Below, piece by piece: positions 60,008 through 64,000 of a stretch of 64,000 nt of DNA. Positions within the stretch are counted from its first letter, which is position 1, and each line of letters begins with the position of its first letter. A model generated the notes under the pieces. That model did no database searches, was not told where the DNA came from, and saw only the letters and a list, made by a program, of their open reading frames with translations. The position numbers and the translations under genes are program-made. Origin of the DNA: Rikenellaceae bacterium (GTDB lineage: Bacteria > Bacteroidota > Bacteroidia > Bacteroidales > Rikenellaceae); assembly GCA_015060065.1 (NCBI GenBank), contig SUZF01000004.1, forward strand, positions 1 through 64,000, in the 5' to 3' direction.

Positions 60008-61510
60008 ATGAAGAGAACGAGAATTTTACTGACCGGAGCGACCGGCACAATGGGGATGGCAGGTCTGCACGAGATTCATGCCCGCAGGGAGCGTTTTGAC
60101 CTCACGCTTTTGGTGCGCCCCTCGCGCAAAAATCGCAGAATATTAAAACCCTATCGCAATTGCGACAATATCCGCATCGTCTGGGGCGACCTCTGCAACT
60201 ACGACGATGTTTTGCGTGCGGTTGAGGGTGCAGATTACGTTCTGCACGTGGGCGGTATGGTATCGCCTTTGGCAGACCATCACCCCAAGAAGACCCTGCA
60301 CGTAAATACACTCGCAGCACACAACATTGTACGCGCTGTAAAGGCACAACCCGACCCCGACAGCGTGAAGGTTGTCTATATCGGCAGTGTAGCGCAGACG
60401 GGCGACCGTCAGGCTCCACTCCATTGGGCGCGCACGGGCGACCCCATAGCACCCTCGGTATTCGACTACTACGCAATATCGAAGTGCCTTGCCGAGCGCA
60501 TCTTTGCCGAATCGGGACTGAAATATTGGGTAAGCCTGCGACAGTCAGGTATTCTCTACGCCGGAATTTTGCGCAATATTGACCCCATAATGTTCCATGT
60601 TCCTATTCGTGAGGTGTTGGAGTGGGCTACGGTCGAGGATTCGGGCAGACTTCTCGCCAATGTTTGCGAAGAGGAGAGGGTTCCCGAAAGTTTCTGGCGC
60701 AAATTTTACAATATCGGCAGTGGTGCCGAATATCGTCTTACAAACTACCGATTCGAGCAGTTGCTACTCAAAAACTCACTCGGACTGCCACCCGAAAAAC
60801 TCTTTTCGTCAAATATGTTTGCCACGCGCAACTTCCACGGTCAGTGGTATTTAGACTCCGACCATCTGGAAGAGATTCTGCACTTCCGCGCAGGCATACC
60901 CGTCGAGGAGTATTTCGAGGGATTGCAGAAGCAACTACCGTGGTTTTTCGCATTGGCAAAGTATGTTCCGGCTCTCGTTATGCGCCTGTTCCTGCGCTAT
61001 CTGGCACATCACAAGCACTTCGGAACACTCGGTTGGCTTCGTCACAATGACAAAGAGCATATTGCCGCCTACTTCGGCTCACGCGAAGAGTGGAAGCAGA
61101 TTCCCGATTGGCAGACTCTTGCCGATTTTAAGCCCGCGGATGAACAAAATGCAGTGCGTCTTGGCCACGGCTACGACGAGCAGAAAGATTCAGACAAATT
61201 GAACATCGAAGATATACAACAGGCAGCCGTATTTCGTGGTGGTAAATGCGTGAGCAAGACGATGAAGGAGGGCGACCTCGATACTCCGCTCGAATGGGAG
61301 TGTGCCTGCGGACATCGCTTTACAACCACGCCCAACGTGGTTTTGAAGGGTGGCCATTGGTGTCCGGAGTGTTTCTCAAAGCCATGGCAATACGATGTCG
61401 AAGCCAAACGCAACCCCTTCTTTGCTCAACTTTGGCTGGCACACCACAAAGGCGAAAATAACGACTATTCGAACACTATTCTCGACATCGATAGATATAC
61501 TCAAAAATAG
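60008..61510 (+). CDS. NAD-dependent epimerase/dehydratase fused to a C-terminal zinc ribbon
   Basis: 500 residues from the ATG at 60008; a longer frame reaching back into the permease gene is rejected. The first ~340 residues are an extended SDR: GATGTMGMAGL (NAD), YVLHVGGMVSPLADHHPK, VVYIGSVAQTG (catalytic Ser), YYAISKCLAER (Tyr-x3-Lys). A helical linker follows (340-430). The last part is WECACGHRFTTTPNVVLKGG, then HWCPECF, a four-Cys zinc ribbon or treble-clef resembling the probable zinc-ribbon family PF14311 found with nucleases. This is an unusual pairing; function is unknown. It has its own promoter and terminator. Confidence 0.85.
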   Translation: MKRTRILLTGATGTMGMAGLHEIHARRERFDLTLLVRPSRKNRRILKPYRNCDNIRIVWGDLCNYDDVLRAVEGADYVLHVGGMVSPLADHHPKKTLHVNTLAAHNIVRAVKAQPDPDSVKVVYIGSVAQTGDRQAPLHWARTGDPIAPSVFDYYAISKCLAERIFAESGLKYWVSLRQSGILYAGILRNIDPIMFHVPIREVLEWATVEDSGRLLANVCEEERVPESFWRKFYNIGSGAEYRLTNYRFEQLLLKNSLGLPPEKLFSSNMFATRNFHGQWYLDSDHLEEILHFRAGIPVEEYFEGLQKQLPWFFALAKYVPALVMRLFLRYLAHHKHFGTLGWLRHNDKEHIAAYFGSREEWKQIPDWQTLADFKPADEQNAVRLGHGYDEQKDSDKLNIEDIQQAAVFRGGKCVSKTMKEGDLDTPLEWECACGHRFTTTPNVVLKGGHWCPECFSKPWQYDVEAKRNPFFAQLWLAHHKGENNDYSNTILDIDRYTQK

Positions 61511-61539
61511 GTATTATAGCCTATTATGCATATAATTAC

Positions 61540-61567
61540 ATCCGAGAGGCAAAAAAACCTCTCGGAT
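61540..61567 (+). terminator. Terminator of the epimerase-zinc ribbon gene
   Basis: 10-bp perfect stem ATCCGAGAGG / CCTCTCGGAT, loop of 8 (mostly A), tail TTTTATG. Confidence 0.8.
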
Positions 61568-61593
61568 TTTTATGTAAATAAATCTTTTAGATT

Positions 61594-61601
61594 TATATTT
61601 G
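61594..61601 (+). promoter_or_regulatory. -7 element TATATTTG for the fimbrial locus
   Basis: Exact match to TAnnTTTG but 149 bases ahead of the first gene, leaving a long untranslated leader with no structure that I recognise. A -33 match is weak. Confidence 0.5.
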
Positions 61602-61750
61602 TGGCCTGATACGGTATGGTATCGCAATAGAACAAGGATTAAACAGACAAAACGGTTAGTTATATTAGGTTACAAAACCAACCACAACACCCCCATTATT
61701 GAGTAGGCGATTGCGGCTGTCAGTTTTACACCCCCTAAAAAACTGAAAAT

Positions 61751-63088
61751 ATGCGTTTCGCGAAGTTGATATTGGCACTACTGCCATTGATATTTGCACT
61801 GTCAGCACCCACGCGGGTAGTGGCAAAGTCGCATATTGTCTGCCCCACCCCCGAACACAAAGAGATTCCGACCCCCTCGACAACCTCCACGCTTCACGAG
61901 GAGCGAATCACATTCCACTTCCGCCACAACAACAGTCTAATCGATACACTCTACGCCGATAACGCCTCTTCATACGCGCGCCTGCGTGCAATGCTCGCAT
62001 TCTGCGACATCGCGGATATCAACATCTGTGGAGCCGCTTCGCCCGTAGGCCGTGAGGGATACAACCGCGAAATTGCCCTCCGCAGAGCCGAGGCAGCACG
62101 CGCCCTTATCGAAAGTATTGAATCTGCGAAGCAAATCCCCATCGTCATCTCTTCAACAGGTGAGGAGTGGGCGGCATTTACCACACATATCGAACAAAAC
62201 TACCACCGTCGCAACCGCGACAAAGTCCTCGAAATACTCCATTCGGAGTTGCCGAATGCCGAAAAGAAACGTCTTCTGTGGATTTTGGAGTACGACCACA
62301 CCACATGGCGTTATTTAGTACGCCGACACATGGCATCATCGCGCAACACGGTAAGTGTCGTGGTGCATCTCGGCTCTGCCACTCTGCCCACAAACCTTAT
62401 GCCCGATACGGAGATAAGCCCCCTACAACTCGATGAGTTAATCCTGCCCACACCTCAAACACCCACATCGGATTCCTACAAGGGGGGGGGTGCGACAAGT
62501 ATCGAAAATAATGGCAGCAATAATAGAGACGAGGCGAGCGTAGAGCGCAAGATGGTCTTGGCGGCTCGCACGAATCTGCTTGTTCCTGCCCTCAATATCG
62601 GCTTGGAGGTACCGATTGGAACCAATTGGTCGGTGGGTGCAGAGTACTACTATCCGTGGATTTGGCCCTCTCCGGAGAATCGCAACTGCTTCGAGTTGCT
62701 GGCATGGAATATCGAGGGCAGGTATTGGTTCGGCAGAGAGCGCACAATCGCAGACCGTCTGCAAGGTCACGCCATAGGTCTGTATGCCGGAGGCGGTTAC
62801 TACGACGTTCAGCACAACTTCAAGGGTCATCAGGGCGAATTTGCCGATGTCGGCATCGACTACACATACGCTCTGCCTGTGGCGAAGGGCAAACTGCACA
62901 TGGAGTTCTCGTTGGGCGTGGGCTACATCTACTCGGTGGCTCGACCCTACGCAGTGGCGGAAAAGGGAGGCGACCTGTTGTGGCGTAAGCAACTGCAACA
63001 CATCCACTACTTCGGACCTACGCGCCTCAACATCGCGCTGACCGTGCCGATTTTCAAACGCATAAAGAGGGAGGGTGGCAATGAGTAA
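61751..63088 (+). CDS. DUF3575 outer-membrane protein with OmpA-like domain (fimbrial locus)
   Basis: 445 residues with signal peptide (LILALLPLIFALSAPTRVVA). Residues ~50-210 resemble an OmpA-like domain (ITFHFRHNNSLID, then RRAEAARALIESIES). A linker of low complexity contains Gly245-247 encoded by nine G in a row. From ~265 the DUF3575 barrel starts: MVLAARTNLLVPALNIGLEV, SVGAEYYYPWIWPSP, GRYWFG, HAIGLYAGGGYYDVQHNFKG, LEFS-type end. DUF3575 genes lead fimbria (Mfa/FimA-like) clusters in Bacteroidales, where their product is probably an outer-membrane component. Its stop overlaps the next start by 8 bases. Confidence 0.85.
   Translation: MRFAKLILALLPLIFALSAPTRVVAKSHIVCPTPEHKEIPTPSTTSTLHEERITFHFRHNNSLIDTLYADNASSYARLRAMLAFCDIADINICGAASPVGREGYNREIALRRAEAARALIESIESAKQIPIVISSTGEEWAAFTTHIEQNYHRRNRDKVLEILHSELPNAEKKRLLWILEYDHTTWRYLVRRHMASSRNTVSVVVHLGSATLPTNLMPDTEISPLQLDELILPTPQTPTSDSYKGGGATSIENNGSNNRDEASVERKMVLAARTNLLVPALNIGLEVPIGTNWSVGAEYYYPWIWPSPENRNCFELLAWNIEGRYWFGRERTIADRLQGHAIGLYAGGGYYDVQHNFKGHQGEFADVGIDYTYALPVAKGKLHMEFSLGVGYIYSVARPYAVAEKGGDLLWRKQLQHIHYFGPTRLNIALTVPIFKRIKREGGNE
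62482..62490 (+). repeat. In-frame nine-G tract in the DUF3575 gene
   Basis: Nine consecutive G encode the end of Lys244 and Gly245-247. Adding one G gives a stop 6 codons later (TAA); removing one gives a stop about 16 codons later (TAG). Either change would remove the DUF3575 barrel, so slippage would switch the gene off. Confidence 0.75.
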
Positions 63089-64000
63089 GATTCGTTACAT
63101 ACTGCTCGTTGCGATGATTGCGCTTATCGCTCCTGCCTGCCAGCGTCGCCCGCTGGTGGAGGAGGATTTGAGCGTTATCCTCAAACTCGACATCGACTAC
63201 AACATCCCGCACTATGCCGGAGCAAAGAGCGCAAAGCATATGCGAGTCTCATTCTTCGATGCCGAGAGCGACCGCTTGCGTCACGTAGAGATAACAGGTC
63301 CCGAAGGCGGACTTATCCACGTTCCTGCGGGAGATTACAAGATGCTTATCCACAATACGGGTACCGAATCGACACAGATTCGCGGCAAGGAGCAGTTCCT
63401 CACCACCGAGGCATACACCAACGAAATATCGCGCACATTGCTCGGCAGTCTGAAACAATATCTCTCGACTCGTCAGGATCTTTTGAGCCTCAAAAACGTA
63501 TCGGAAGGCAACCACTACGACACTGAAAGCGAGAGCAACAACACGACAACGACTCCGCAGGCTCCGGAGCAGACTCGCCCGCTTGACGAGCGCATTGTCT
63601 ATACGCCCAACCACCTCTTTGTAGCAAGCGATGAGGCGGTCAATATACCCATTCGTATCGCAGGCGACGCCCCGACGGTTATCGAGGCGACGGCTCGCTC
63701 GGTGGTCGAGAGTTGGTATTTGGAGGTGCGCACCGTGAGCGGAATCGAGAACATAGGCAAGGTTACAGCCCTCATTACGGGAATGGTCGGCTCAAACTTT
63801 ATTGCCGACAATATGCGTACCGAGGAGGCGGTAACGATTTACGAGAATATGGCAGCCGATAGGCAGGCTCAACATTTAACGACCATCTTCAACACCTTCG
63901 GCAAGCAACCCTCGGAGCGCAATATTTTGAGCGTGGTGATTACCGACGTCGCAGGAGGTCAGTATCAGTACAACTTCGACATCAGCGACCAATTTGTGAA
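63081..64000 (+). CDS. Fimbrial Mfa2/FimB-like (DUF5119-type) lipoprotein, truncated by the window end
   Basis: At least 306 residues; the reading frame is open to the last base. A lipoprotein signal (YILLVAMIALIAPAC) is followed by QRRPLVEEDLSVILKLDIDYN, a first beta domain (KHMRVSFFDAESDRLRHVEI, GGLIHVPAGDYKMLIHNTGT), a Thr/Ser-rich linker, and a second domain (ESWYLEVRTVSGIENIGKVTALITGM). This resembles Bacteroidales DUF5119/Mfa2-type proteins that anchor or cap fimbriae. Start at ATG 63081 overlaps the DUF3575 stop by 8 bases, so translation is coupled. The fimbrillin genes are expected beyond the window. Confidence 0.8.
   Translation, partial: MSKIRYILLVAMIALIAPACQRRPLVEEDLSVILKLDIDYNIPHYAGAKSAKHMRVSFFDAESDRLRHVEITGPEGGLIHVPAGDYKMLIHNTGTESTQIRGKEQFLTTEAYTNEISRTLLGSLKQYLSTRQDLLSLKNVSEGNHYDTESESNNTTTTPQAPEQTRPLDERIVYTPNHLFVASDEAVNIPIRIAGDAPTVIEATARSVVESWYLEVRTVSGIENIGKVTALITGMVGSNFIADNMRTEEAVTIYENMAADRQAQHLTTIFNTFGKQPSERNILSVVITDVAGGQYQYNFDISDQFV

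Overview
The window is ordinary bacterial chromosome from a member of the Bacteroidales. It most likely comes from Alistipes or a close Rikenellaceae relative; the genus is my inference. The reasons are: promoters of the Bacteroidetes type (TTTG, 19-21 bases, TAnnTTTG) in front of many genes; no obvious Shine-Dalgarno sequences; a PorX-type PglZ response regulator of the type IX secretion pathway; a two-gene TatA/TatC system; a three-subunit b558-type succinate dehydrogenase/fumarate reductase; Mfa2/DUF3575-type fimbrial genes; and two tRNA genes that do not encode CCA. I see no insertion sequence, prophage or CRISPR array.

Layout. 1-2.2 kb: a lipoprotein, a structured intergenic stretch with a nine-G tract, and a DUF4160 / DUF2442-HTH pair that looks like an autoregulated toxin-antitoxin module. 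2.2-7.5 kb: a MazG-like NTP pyrophosphohydrolase with a cation antiporter, then a GH36 alpha-galactosidase, EngB and PRPP synthetase. 7.6-22 kb: a long minus-strand envelope and maintenance block (tatAC, ppiD, a CorC/GldE-type protein, lptC, a TPR protein, an outer-membrane protein, coaX, mfd, rng, a 29-residue ribosomal-type protein, HU). 22-27 kb: an S9 peptidase diverges from a Nudix-porX-tsaE operon. 27-30 kb: a TonB-dependent receptor and a His-rich membrane protein lie behind a near-match to the Firmicutes Zur box, so this is probably a zinc-uptake operon. 30-36.5 kb: PHP phosphodiesterase, 5-formyl-THF cyclo-ligase, sdhCAB, a DUF1349 protein and tRNA-Gln. 36.6-45.8 kb: SGNH hydrolase, divergent AddA- and AddB-like recombination nucleases with a DUF2807 protein, and threonine dehydrogenase. 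45.9-51.9 kb: tRNA-Thr, a DksA-like protein, ileS with a rearranged HIGH motif (GIHH), apt, DedA and a ribulose-phosphate epimerase. 51.9-56.4 kb: a DUF5723 protein and a 986-residue lipoprotein. 56.6-64 kb: uvrC, a YeiH-type permease, an epimerase fused to a zinc ribbon, and the start of a fimbrial locus whose DUF3575 gene carries a nine-G tract in frame; the Mfa2-like gene runs off the end.

The main leads for new biology are the promoter-embedded operator of the DUF4160/DUF2442 pair, the Zur-like operator of the His-rich/TonB locus, the G9 tract in the DUF3575 fimbrial gene, the GIHH motif of IleRS and the epimerase-zinc ribbon fusion. All family assignments were made by reading the sequence; no search was run.
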